DNA of 17,132 bases from Propionicimonas sp. (GCA_031119515.1 JAVHXR010000012.1:1-17132), one strand, 5' to 3'. Positions 1-6,822 are shown, counted from the first letter of the stretch. The notes: generated by a model from the sequence alone, not told the origin. Numbers and translations are program-made.

Positions 1-684
1 CTGGTGCATCTGGAGCCCCGAGCCCGGCCACATCGAGGTGAGCGGTCCTTCGATGAGGGCGGCCACGGCGTCGGCCTGGCCCTCGCCGGTGGCCATCAGG
101 ATGACGTTGCGGGCGTCCATGATGGTGCCGAGCCCCTGGGTCATGCAGTGCCGCGGGACGTCCTCGATGGAGTCGAAGAACCTGGCGTTGTCCAGCCGGG
201 TGCGCTCGGCCAGGGTCTTGATCCTGGTCCTCGACGACAGCGAGCTGGTCGGCTCGTTGAAGCCGATGTGGCCGTTCGACCCGACGCCGAGGAACTGGAT
301 GTCGACCCCCCCGGCCACGGCTATCGCCCGCTCGTAGGCAGGGCCGGCGGCCTGGAGGTCCTCGGCTAAGCCGTCCGGGACATGGACCCGCGCCGGGTCG
401 AGTCCGAGCGGCACGGTGACGGTGTTGTGGATCACCTCGTGGTAGCTCTCCGGGTGCCCCTTCGGGATCCCGACGTACTCGTCGAGGGCGAAGGCCGAGG
501 CCAGCGACAGGTCGAGTTCACCGGCCCCGACCAGCGTGGCGAGCTCCCGGTAGGTCTTGACCGGCGACGAGCCGGTGGCGACCCCGAGCACGACCCCCGG
601 CCCCACGGCGGCGGCCAGCCGGGCCGCCTTGGCCGCGGCGACCTGGGCCACCCGGTCCTCGCTCGGACAGATGATGACTTCCAT
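1..684 (-). CDS. nagB: Glucosamine-6-phosphate deaminase NagB (3' end outside window)
   Basis: Converts glucosamine-6-phosphate to fructose-6-phosphate and ammonia in the cytoplasm, the step that feeds amino sugars into glycolysis. The 228 visible codons show the family landmarks: the ATGSSP phosphate loop near residues 36-41, DEYVG with the likely general-base Asp at 68, and GVGSNGHIGFNEP at 133-145 with catalytic His139. Family members are about 260 aa, so roughly the last 30 residues lie beyond position 1. The ATG at 684 is preceded by AAGGAG with 5-nt spacing. It is the last visible gene of the regulator-EIIC-nagB unit, 87 bp downstream of EIIC with a strong hairpin between them. The assignment is firm. 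Regulation through the upstream GntR factor is inferred from the operon order. Confidence 0.95.
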   Translation of the reverse strand, partial: MEVIICPSEDRVAQVAAAKAARLAAAVGPGVVLGVATGSSPVKTYRELATLVGAGELDLSLASAFALDEYVGIPKGHPESYHEVIHNTVTVPLGLDPARVHVPDGLAEDLQAAGPAYERAIAVAGGVDIQFLGVGSNGHIGFNEPTSSLSSRTRIKTLAERTRLDNARFFDSIEDVPRHCMTQGLGTIMDARNVILMATGEGQADAVAALIEGPLTSMWPGSGLQMHQ

Positions 685-736
685 TTCCACTCCTTGCAGG
701 TTCGCCCGTCCCTCGGGCACTGGTAGCTGTGGCGGT

Positions 737-764
737 GCCCCGGGGGCAGCGCGGCCCCCGGGGC
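737..764 (-). terminator. Intercistronic GC hairpin between EIIC and nagB
   Basis: A perfect 11-bp inverted repeat (GCCCCGGGGGC at 737-747 and GCCCCCGGGGC at 754-764) encloses a 6-nt loop. No T-run follows on the minus strand, and nagB starts 53 bp downstream with its own strong ribosome site. It could be an attenuator or partial terminator lowering nagB relative to EIIC, or a 3'-end stabiliser of the EIIC message. The stem is directly visible; its role is inferred. Confidence 0.55.
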
Positions 765-771
765 GGGTGGG

Positions 772-2016
772 TCACTGGGCGGTCGGGTCGAGCGACATCG
801 ACGCGGAGTCGCCCTCCTCCTCGCGGCCGGGGGTCTTCAGGTTCCACCGACGGATCGCGAACCGGAAGAGCAGGTAGTACACGACCCCGAACGCGAGGCC
901 CATGATGATCAGGATCCAGGGCCTGGTACCGAGGTTCCAGTTCAGGACGAAGTCGAACAGGCCCGCGGAGAAGCCGAAGCCCATCTTCGCTCCGAGCAGG
1001 TTGGCGATCGCCATCGACAGGCCCGTGAGGACGGCGTGGATGACGTACAGCGGCCACGCGACGAACATGAACGCGAACTCGATCGGCTCGGTGACGCCGG
1101 TCAGGAAGGAGGTCAGGCCGACCGAGAACATGATGCCGCCGACGGCCTTGCGGTTGGCGGGCTTGGCCTCCTGCCAGAACGCCAGGGCGGCGGCAGGGAG
1201 GGCGAACATCATGATCGGGAAGAAGCCGGACATGAAGATGCCCGCCGTCGGGTCGCCGGCGAGGAACCGGGCGATGTCGCCGTGGACGACCGTGCCGTCC
1301 GGCTTGGTGAACTCGCCGATCAGGAACCACGGCGGGTTGTTCAGGATGTGGTGCAGGCCGAGCGGGATCAGCAGCCGGTTCAGGGTGCCGTAGACGAAGC
1401 CGCCGACGACGGCGTTCTGCGCGACCCAGTTCCCGACCCAGGTGAGGCCGTTGTTGAAGGCCGGGTACACGAAGGCCATCGCCACGGCGAGGATCATCGC
1501 CGCCAGCGCGGCGACCATCGGGACGAACCGCCGGCCGCCGAAGAAGGCCAGGTAGGGCGGCAGCTGGATGCGGTAGTAGCGCTGCCACAGCCAGCCCGAG
1601 ACCAGGCCGATCAGGATGCCGCCGAGGACGCCGTAGTTGATCAGGGTCTGGACCCCGGAGTCGTTGACCGGCAGGCCGATCATCGGCGACATCGCGTCAC
1701 CGACCCCTTTGAACACCAGGTAGCCGACGACCGCGGCGAGCGCCGTCGAGCCGTCCGCCTTCTTCGCGATCCCGATCGCGACGCCGACCGCGAACAGCAG
1801 TGGCAGGTTGGCGAACAGGGCGTTGCCGGCGGCACCGATGATCGGGGCGACGGTGGTCCACCCGAGCCCGTCCTTGCCGAGCAGGTCGTCCTGGCCGAGC
1901 CGTAGCAGCAGCGCCGCGGCCGGCAGGGAGGCGATCGGGAGCATCAGGCTGCGCCCGAACTTCTGCAGCGGGGCGAGGTTGAACCGCCCTGCCTTCTCGA
2001 TCTCGTTGGCAGTCAC
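772..2016 (-). CDS. nagE: PTS EIIC membrane component, glucose/N-acetylglucosamine family
   Basis: Membrane channel of a phosphotransferase system that carries a sugar, most likely N-acetylglucosamine, inward as it is phosphorylated. The 414 residues contain only the EIIC domain: an N-terminal LQKFGRSLMLPIASLP start, about ten hydrophobic segments, GLHHILNN at 220-227, and GVTEPIEF at 307-314, the conserved sugar-binding Glu motif of the family. No EIIB or EIIA domain is fused; those are separate genes on the opposite strand at 2892-3568. The start is a GTG overlapping the regulator's stop as GTGA, with AAAGGA upstream. GlcNAc specificity is inferred from the neighbours nagB and the DasR-like regulator and operator; a glucose EIIC is the alternative. 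The separate-IIC arrangement resembles NagE2 of streptomycetes. Confidence 0.88.
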   Translation of the reverse strand: MTANEIEKAGRFNLAPLQKFGRSLMLPIASLPAAALLLRLGQDDLLGKDGLGWTTVAPIIGAAGNALFANLPLLFAVGVAIGIAKKADGSTALAAVVGYLVFKGVGDAMSPMIGLPVNDSGVQTLINYGVLGGILIGLVSGWLWQRYYRIQLPPYLAFFGGRRFVPMVAALAAMILAVAMAFVYPAFNNGLTWVGNWVAQNAVVGGFVYGTLNRLLIPLGLHHILNNPPWFLIGEFTKPDGTVVHGDIARFLAGDPTAGIFMSGFFPIMMFALPAAALAFWQEAKPANRKAVGGIMFSVGLTSFLTGVTEPIEFAFMFVAWPLYVIHAVLTGLSMAIANLLGAKMGFGFSAGLFDFVLNWNLGTRPWILIIMGLAFGVVYYLLFRFAIRRWNLKTPGREEEGDSASMSLDPTAQ

Positions 2017-2771
2017 GCGTCGTTCCTTTCGTGGGGGGTGCGCCCCGCCGCGAGCATGCCGCTGCGGAGCTCCATGTGGAGTTCATAACGGTCCCCGCGG
2101 TAGCGGGAGACGACGTCCTCGATGGGACGCCCGGACGCGCTGGAGGTGCGTTTGAACACCAGCAGCGGAGTGTTGACCGGGGCGGCGAGCAGGCCGGCCA
2201 GGTCGGTCGACGCGCTCTCGCCCCACAGCACCTGCACGGCCTTGTCGATCCACAGGCCGTAGGTGGCGCCCATGATCTGGTAGAGCGACTCGCCCTCCAG
2301 GTCCTGCCGGTCGAGGTCCGGCAGCGCCGGTCCCGAGTACCAGCCCGCCTCGTGGGCGATCGGCTGGCCGTCGGCGAGCCGGATCCTGGTGATCCGCCAG
2401 GCCTGCTCGCGTGCCCCGAGGGCCAGGTTGGCGGCAACCTCAGGCGGTGGACGCAGCAGGCTGACGCCGAGCAGACGGGTGGACGGGGTGAGCCCACGCC
2501 GGCGCATGTCGGTGGTGAAGGACGCCAGGTGGAGGGTCGACTCCACCCGCGGACGGACGGCGAAGGTGCCCAGGCCCTGCGTGCGGTGCAGCAGCCCGTC
2601 GGCCACCAGGCCGTCGATCGCCTTGCGGACGGTCGCCCGCGAGACGCCGTAGCTCGCCATCAGTTCCCGCTCGGACGGGATGGCCTGGTCGGGGACGCAC
2701 AGCGCGATGATCCGGTCCCGCACCTGCAGGTGCTTGGGGACCGGGCCGGGGGCGATCGCCTCCTGCGCCAT
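2013..2771 (-). CDS. GntR/HutC-type regulator with UTRA domain (NagR/DasR-like)
   Basis: Transcriptional repressor of about 252 aa. Residues 13-72 form a GntR winged helix (IPSERELMASYGVSRATVRK, then GLLHRTQGLGTFAV), followed by a UTRA effector domain at about 90-235 that in NagR/DasR relatives binds phosphorylated amino sugars. I chose the ATG at 2771 because AAGGAG lies 4 nt before it; an in-frame GTG at 2789 would place that Shine-Dalgarno inside the coding region. The gene leads the operon with EIIC (GTGA overlap) and nagB. A perfect dre-like palindrome sits between it and the divergent EIIB-EIIA genes, so it probably represses itself and both arms. Ligand identity is inferred from context. 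Confidence 0.9.
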   Translation of the reverse strand: MAQEAIAPGPVPKHLQVRDRIIALCVPDQAIPSERELMASYGVSRATVRKAIDGLVADGLLHRTQGLGTFAVRPRVESTLHLASFTTDMRRRGLTPSTRLLGVSLLRPPPEVAANLALGAREQAWRITRIRLADGQPIAHEAGWYSGPALPDLDRQDLEGESLYQIMGATYGLWIDKAVQVLWGESASTDLAGLLAAPVNTPLLVFKRTSSASGRPIEDVVSRYRGDRYELHMELRSGMLAAGRTPHERNDA

Positions 2772-2797
2772 CCGTCTCCTTGGTTCCACTTGTTCGT

Positions 2798-2813
2798 ACT
2801 GGTACGTACCAGT
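2798..2813. promoter_or_regulatory. dre-like operator O1 (perfect 16-bp palindrome)
   Basis: ACTGGTACGTACCAGT is a perfect palindrome. It shares the ACTGGT...ACCA flanks of the DasR-responsive element of streptomycetes (ACTGGTCTAGACCACT as remembered) and differs in the central four bases. It lies just downstream of the predicted start of the regulator's transcript, so binding would block that transcript, and it also covers the upstream region of the divergent EIIB-EIIA genes. Confidence 0.8.
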
Positions 2814-2825
2814 TGTCGACCATCA

Positions 2826-2834
2826 TGCTAACGT
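2826..2834 (+). promoter_or_regulatory. Possible extended -10 for the EIIB-EIIA operon
   Basis: TGC followed by TAACGT fits an extended -10 with the actinobacterial TANNNT pattern. No convincing -35 is seen upstream; operator O1 occupies that place. The leader to the EIIB ATG would be about 50 nt. Tentative. Confidence 0.3.
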
Positions 2835-2844
2835 ACGTGCCAGG
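2829..2844. promoter_or_regulatory. Degenerate second operator O2
   Basis: The 16-mer TAACGTACGTGCCAGG matches O1 at 10 of 16 positions, including the central ACGT and a GCCAG arm. Its centre is 31 bp from that of O1, about three helical turns, so two repressor dimers could sit on the same face. It falls between the -10 and -35 boxes proposed for the regulator gene. On its own it is weak; the spacing raises its interest. Confidence 0.4.
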
Positions 2845-2891
2845 TGTCAAGGCCGACCCGACACCCACCCCGCACTCCCGAGAGGAGCCCC

Positions 2892-3125
2892 ATGGCAAGC
2901 AAGGCAGAACAGATCGTCGCCGGGCTCGGCGGCGCCGCGAACATCGAGGAAATCGAGGCCTGCATCACCCGCCTCCGCACCGAGGTGAAGGACCCCTCGC
3001 TGGTCAACGAGGCCGCCCTCAAGGCCGCCGGCGCGCACGGCGTGCTCAGTGCCGGCAGGATCGTCCAGGTAGTCGTCGGTCCCGAGGCCGACGTCCTCGC
3101 CGACGACATCGAGGACCTGCTGTGA
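2892..3125 (+). CDS. nagF: PTS EIIB component, glucose/GlcNAc family
   Basis: Stand-alone 77-aa EIIB domain that passes phosphate from EIIA to the incoming sugar at the EIIC channel. The phospho-acceptor is Cys24 in IEACITRLR, the hallmark of glucose-family EIIB, preceded by LGGAANIEEIEAC. The ATG at 2892 is preceded by AGAGGAG with 4-nt spacing; a longer in-frame start at 2844 lacks one and would run through the control region. The gene overlaps EIIA by a GTGA. Its natural partner is the EIIC at 772-2016 on the other strand. Symbol by analogy with streptomycete nagF. Confidence 0.9.
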   Translation: MASKAEQIVAGLGGAANIEEIEACITRLRTEVKDPSLVNEAALKAAGAHGVLSAGRIVQVVVGPEADVLADDIEDLL

Positions 3126-3568
3126 CCAGCGTGCTGGCCCCGTCGGCGGGCACCGTCATCGCCATCACCGAGGTCGAGGACCCGGTCTTCGCCGGCCAGA
3201 TGGTGGGCCCCGGCGTCGGCATCCGCCCGGCCGCCGGCCGCACCACCGTGGTCGCGCCGGTGGCGGGCACGATCGTCAAGCTCCACCCGCACGCGATCGC
3301 GATGGCGACGCCCGAGGGTGCGGGCGTCCTGGTCCACCTCGGCATCGACACGGTCGGGCTCAACGGCGAGGGCTTCGAGGTGATCGCCACCGAGGGCGCA
3401 AGCATCGCCGCCGGCGACCCGGTGGTGACCTGGGACCCGGCCGAGATCGCCGCGAAGGGCCTGAGCGACACCATCATCGTGGTCGCCCTCGACCGGCCGG
3501 CGGACTCGATCAGTTCCGGTGTCATCGGCACAGAGGTGACCGCCGGCACCGTCCTGTTCGAACTCTGA
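3122..3568 (+). CDS. crr: PTS EIIA component, glucose type (Crr-like)
   Basis: Soluble 148-aa EIIA of the glucose family, taking phosphate from HPr and giving it to EIIB. It starts VLAPSAGTV, carries the first active-site His57 in HPHAIAM and the phosphorylated His72 in LVHLGIDTVGLNGEGF, and ends with the family VTAGTVLFEL-like tail. Length is normal for a free EIIA. The GTG start overlaps the EIIB stop (GTGA), with GAGGA 6 nt ahead, so translation is probably coupled and EIIA:EIIB made in proportion. A strong hairpin follows the stop. Whether it also serves other PTS permeases or regulatory roles cannot be judged here. Confidence 0.92.
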   Translation: MTSVLAPSAGTVIAITEVEDPVFAGQMVGPGVGIRPAAGRTTVVAPVAGTIVKLHPHAIAMATPEGAGVLVHLGIDTVGLNGEGFEVIATEGASIAAGDPVVTWDPAEIAAKGLSDTIIVVALDRPADSISSGVIGTEVTAGTVLFEL

Positions 3569-3576
3569 GGCAGACG

Positions 3577-3610
3577 GACGGCGCCGCCACCTCCCGGTGG
3601 CGGCGCCGTC
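3577..3610 (+). terminator. Strong hairpin after EIIA
   Basis: A perfect 15-bp inverted repeat, GACGGCGCCGCCACC (3577-3591) and GGTGGCGGCGCCGTC (3596-3610), closes on a TCCC loop 8 bp after the EIIA stop. No T-run follows, which is common for terminators in very GC-rich genomes. Confidence 0.8.
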
Positions 3611-3744
3611 AGCTCCCGGCCGGGGGTCAGCGGTCCCGGCGTTACGCCAGCGAGCGCACTCGGCCCTGGGCCGAGCGGGCGGGCGAGGTAGGCGCCCGGT
3701 TCGTCCTGCCGCGGCCGGGCCGAACCGGGCTGAAGGTCACCTCT
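3611..3744. other. Gene-free spacer ahead of the repeat cluster
   Basis: Non-coding GC-rich DNA between the EIIA hairpin and the first palindromic repeat. The only structure noticed is a short inverted repeat, CTCGGCCC and GGGCCGAG around one T (3659-3675), perhaps a second weak transcript end. Nothing else is supported. Confidence 0.5.
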
Positions 3745-3922
3745 GAGATCCCGGGGCGAGCCCGGGATGACGGGGTCGGACAGTGTCATCCCGGCGGATG
3801 CCGGGGCCTTGCAGTGTCATCCCGGCGGATGCCGGGATCTCTGGGGCGGTCGGGCGGCTGAGATCCCGCGGCCGGACAGTGTCATCCCGGCGGACGCCGG
3901 GATCTCTTGCGGGTGACGGTGT

Positions 3923-4001
3923 GAGATCCCGGGGCGAGCCCGGGATGACGAACGCCCAAGCCCTGGAATGACGAATGACCCTAGCCTGGGGTCGCGGGGC
4001 C
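3923..4001. repeat. 79-bp duplication inside the repeat cluster, copy 1
   Basis: One type A palindrome plus a 52-bp non-palindromic tail that includes a GACCCTA/TGGGGTC stem around GCC. It matches 4280-4358 at 78 of 79 positions (T3982 against C4339), an offset of 357 bp. This suggests recent segmental copying within the cluster. Confidence 0.85.
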
Positions 4002-4279
4002 GGACAGTGTCTTCCCGGCGGATGCCGGGGCCCTGCAGTGTCATCCCGGCGGATGCCGGGATCTCTGGGGCGGTCGGGGGCGTGAGATCCCGGGGCGAGC
4101 CCGGGATGACGCGGCCGGACAGTGTCATCCCGGCGGATGCCGGGATCTCTGCGGTCGGGTGGTTGAGATCCCGGGGCGAGCCCGGGATGACGGGGACGGA
4201 CCGTGTCATCCCGGCGGATGGCGGGGCCTTGCAGTGTCATCCCGGCGGACGCCGGGATCTCTGGGGCGGTCGGCGGCGT

Positions 4280-4358
4280 GAGATCCCGGGGCGAGCCCGG
4301 GATGACGAACGCCCAAGCCCTGGAATGACGAATGACCCCAGCCTGGGGTCGCGGGGCC
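4280..4358. repeat. 79-bp duplication inside the repeat cluster, copy 2
   Basis: Second copy of the segment at 3923-4001, one base different. The difference restores a perfect 7-bp stem, GACCCCA with TGGGGTC around GCC (4334-4350). Confidence 0.85.
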
Positions 4359-4441
4359 TTGCAGTGTCATCCCGGCGGATGGCAGGGCCTTGCAGTGTCA
4401 TCCCGGCGGACGCCGGGATCTCTGGGGCGGTCCCGCGGCTG

Positions 4442-6154
4442 CTACCGGGTCGGCCGGACGATCTTGATCTTCTCGCCCTGGCCGGTCTTCTGGGCGGTCT
4501 GCTGGCGCTGCATCGACTCCTGCTCGGCCTTGAGCTCGTCCATGTTGAAGGTGCCGCGCAGCAGCACGAACACCACCCCCGCGATCCCGAGCGACCAGGT
4601 CGCAGGCGCACCGAGGATGATCGGGGCGGTGATCAGCGCCACCACGTCGAAGCCGCGGAACAGGTTGAACAGCAGCGTCGGCGGCATCGCGCCGGACTCG
4701 GTGGCCATCATCGGGACGCCGAAGTCGACCCGCTTGGCCGTGACCCACCGGACCGCGCCGAACAACCCTGCCACCCCGGCCACCAGTGCGGTGATCGCGC
4801 CCTCGACCGGAGCCCGGTCGGCGCCGGCCTCGGCGATCCCGATGAAGGCCGGCGTCGCGGCGCCCGCCCACAGCAGGGCGAGGACGGCGGGGACCACCAT
4901 GGCGGCGCTGCGGATCGTCGAGGTCTTGAACGGCAGCGCCCGGGCGAGGCCACCGGTGCGGGTCAGCACCCTGAGGCTGCCCAGGAAGGGCACCAGCGCG
5001 ACGAACAGCCCGAGCGCGCTCACCAGCGGGCTGAGCACCACCAGCCGCAGCGCGTCGGCGGCGTACGGCACGACCAGGCTGGCGCCGAGCGCGATCCACG
5101 GCTTCGGATAGCGCTTGAGTCGTTCGGCGTCGCGCCAGACCAGCGCCCAGATGCCGAGCCCGCGGCCCCGGGTGGGCCGGACGTGGCCCCGGGCGGCGGC
5201 CTCCCGCTCCACCAGGATGTCCCTGATCAACCCGAAGTCGAGGGCGAACATCGCCCCCTGCATCCCGGACACCAGGGAGCCGCCACTGATCAGGCGGGCG
5301 CGACGGATCTGCTCCAGCCGCCGGCCGGCGAGCACCAGGTTCGTCACCAGCAGCGCGATCGCGGCGACCGCGAGGACGACCACCACCACGCTCGCCGCCC
5401 CGATGCCGGAGGCGACCCCGGCCGACACCCAGCCGGCGGTGATCGAGACGACGAACAGGAACACCGCCAGGGTGGCCGTGCCGAACACCCACAGCGCGGT
5501 CCGGACCCGCCGGGTGCGCTCCAGGCCCTGCTCCGCCGCCGACCACGCCATCAGGGCGGCGCTGCCGAGGCCGGCGGTGAGGGCCCACAGCACCACCTGA
5601 GGGATCTCCATCCCGACCAGGGCCGAGATCAGCGCGGTCAGCACGACCGAGACCACCCCTGCGATGACCACCGGCAGGACCAGCCGGGCGCGCAGCAACC
5701 GACGCCGGCTGATCGGGGCGTCCATCAGCCAGAACCCCTCGGCGGCCGAGGCGAGCACCGGACCGAAGAGTCGCGCCACTGACAGCGTCAGGGCGAAGCA
5801 CGCCAGCACGAAGGCACTCGGCATCATCAGCCGGGCTATCCCGCAGGCCTCGGTCGTGCAGGCGGCGGCACCGGTCTGGGCGTGCATCACGACGTTGACC
5901 ACCATCGCTCCGAGCACGACGACCGTGAACAGCGCGACGTAGCCGTCCCGGATCACCTCGCCGATCGTGCGGGTCGCCCGGCCGTGGCGCCACAGCTTGA
6001 TCTGGTCGTGGAGTTCCCGCTCGTCCACGGCCTGCGGCTCGGCGTCGGGGATGAAGTAGAACTCCCGTTCGGGAGCGGGGTCAGGCGCCGCCAGCGGCTC
6101 GGCGACGTCCTCGATCGTGGCCGAGCGGATCAGCTTGCGCGACTTCTTGCTCAT
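4442..6154 (-). CDS. ABC transporter-associated membrane protein (possibly DUF6297 family)
   Basis: A 570-aa multi-pass membrane protein, the likely membrane partner of the ABC ATPase directly upstream. About 60 polar cytoplasmic residues (MSKKSRKLIRSATIEDV..., with EREFYFIPDAEPQ) precede the first membrane segment (GYVALFTVVVLGAMVVNVV), followed by some ten to twelve more hydrophobic segments and a charged tail ending KIKIVRPTR. The start is an ATG overlapping the ATPase stop (ATGA), so the two are translationally coupled. The reading frame stays open far upstream inside the ATPase gene, but that part is an out-of-frame shadow. The family resemblance is from memory (actinobacterial DUF6297 proteins beside an ABC ATPase) and unverified; substrate unknown. 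The repeat cluster begins right after its stop. Confidence 0.8.
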   Translation of the reverse strand: MSKKSRKLIRSATIEDVAEPLAAPDPAPEREFYFIPDAEPQAVDERELHDQIKLWRHGRATRTIGEVIRDGYVALFTVVVLGAMVVNVVMHAQTGAAACTTEACGIARLMMPSAFVLACFALTLSVARLFGPVLASAAEGFWLMDAPISRRRLLRARLVLPVVIAGVVSVVLTALISALVGMEIPQVVLWALTAGLGSAALMAWSAAEQGLERTRRVRTALWVFGTATLAVFLFVVSITAGWVSAGVASGIGAASVVVVVLAVAAIALLVTNLVLAGRRLEQIRRARLISGGSLVSGMQGAMFALDFGLIRDILVEREAAARGHVRPTRGRGLGIWALVWRDAERLKRYPKPWIALGASLVVPYAADALRLVVLSPLVSALGLFVALVPFLGSLRVLTRTGGLARALPFKTSTIRSAAMVVPAVLALLWAGAATPAFIGIAEAGADRAPVEGAITALVAGVAGLFGAVRWVTAKRVDFGVPMMATESGAMPPTLLFNLFRGFDVVALITAPIILGAPATWSLGIAGVVFVLLRGTFNMDELKAEQESMQRQQTAQKTGQGEKIKIVRPTR

Positions 6155-6822
6155 TCGGCGTCGTCGGTCCCGGCGGCGACCAGTTCCGTCCCCGCCAGCC
6201 GGACCACCCTGGTGGCGACCGCGTCGACCAGCGCCGGCTCGTGGCTGGCCATCAGGATCGCCAGGCCGCGGGCGCGCTCGGCCTTCAGCCGGTCGGCCAG
6301 CCAGGCGACCCCCTCCGCGTCGAGCCGCTGCTCGGGCTCGTCCAGGATCAGCAGCGAGCGGGGACGGACGAAGGCGGTCGCGAGCGCGAGCCGGCGGCGC
6401 TGGCCGGAGGACAGGGTCGCGGGCAGCTGGCCGGACTGCGGCACCAGCTGGACCTCGTGCAGCACCTCGTCCACCGCCGCCTCGGGATCGGCGATGCCGT
6501 GCGCCCGGGCGAGCAGGTCGAGGTGCTCGACCACCGAGAGGTCGGGGAAGAAGTCGAGATCGTCGATCACGGTCGCGACCTGCCGGCGGATCTCGGGGTC
6601 GGTCTCGGCGACGGCGATCCCGTTGACGGTGACAGTGCCCTCGTCCGGCCGCTCGGCGCCGACCACGCAGCGCAGCACGGTGGACTTGCCCGCCCCGTTG
6701 CGCCCGGTCAGGGCGACCGCCTCCCCGGCGCCGATCTCGAGGTTGAAGCCGTCGACGATGACAACCGGCCCGAAGGCCTTCTTCAGGGCGGTGACCTTGA
6801 GCACCGGCGTTCGTTTCGCCAT
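6151..6822 (-). CDS. ABC transporter ATP-binding protein
   Basis: A 223-aa cytoplasmic ATPase with Walker A GRNGAGKST (40-48), signature LSSGQRRRLALA (137-148), Walker B LLILDEP with Asp161/Glu162, D-loop-like EQRLDAEG, and the switch His194 in ASHEP. The Q-loop position seems to be Asp87 (VATVIDDLDFFPDLS) instead of the usual Gln. A single domain of this size fits export-type or ABC-2-like systems. The ATG at 6822 is chosen because the family N-terminus (VLKVTALKKAFG) follows at once; an in-frame extension to 6966 would overlap menG and has no homology-like content. Coupled to the membrane partner by ATGA and divergent from menG. Substrate unknown. Confidence 0.9.
   Translation of the reverse strand: MAKRTPVLKVTALKKAFGPVVIVDGFNLEIGAGEAVALTGRNGAGKSTVLRCVVGAERPDEGTVTVNGIAVAETDPEIRRQVATVIDDLDFFPDLSVVEHLDLLARAHGIADPEAAVDEVLHEVQLVPQSGQLPATLSSGQRRRLALATAFVRPRSLLILDEPEQRLDAEGVAWLADRLKAERARGLAILMASHEPALVDAVATRVVRLAGTELVAAGTDDAE

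Larger units (their letters stand above)
2822..2850 (-). promoter_or_regulatory. Candidate promoter of the GntR-EIIC-nagB operon
   Basis: Read on the minus strand, a consensus TTGACA (2850-2845) is followed after 17 bp by CATGAT (2827-2822), a 4/6 match to TATAAT. Transcription would start near 2815, directly ahead of operator O1 and about 44 nt before the regulator ATG. Confidence 0.6.
3745..4423. repeat. REP-like palindromic repeat cluster
   Basis: Fills most of the gap between two convergent gene ends (EIIA 3568, ABC membrane protein 4442). Type A units have arms ATCCCGGG/CCCGGGAT around GCGAG, flanked by GAG and GAC, and start at 3745, 3923, 4084, 4165 and 4280; a truncated one is at 3860. 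Type B units have arms ATCCCGGC/GCCGGGAT around GGAT or GGAC. Complete B copies start at 3814, 3879, 4038, 4122, 4234 and 4395; copies with a decayed right arm start at 3783, 4007, 4203 and 4364. The reverse complement of A begins and ends like B (GTCATCCCGG...GGGATCTC), so A and B are one family in opposite orientation with different loops. Such units generate spurious ORFs reading VIPADAGIS or RHPGLAPGS, known from many genomes. No transposase or RAYT gene lies nearby. Confidence 0.92.

Noticed and set aside
2772..2789. Longer start (GTG at 2789) for the GntR regulator
   Set aside because: The Shine-Dalgarno AAGGAG would then be inside the coding region. The ATG at 2771 uses it properly.
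3745..4423. CRISPR-like array
   Set aside because: The units are palindromic and occur in two orientations with irregular spacing, the intervening sequences are themselves repeated, and no cas gene is present. REP-like repeats explain it better.
3737..5782. Long open frames on both strands running through the repeat cluster (plus strand 3968-5782; minus strand 3737-4240)
   Set aside because: They arise from the palindromic repeats plus antisense of the GC-rich ABC membrane gene. The translations are the known VIPADAGIS / RHPGLAPGS-type artefacts and biased Arg/Pro-rich sequence.
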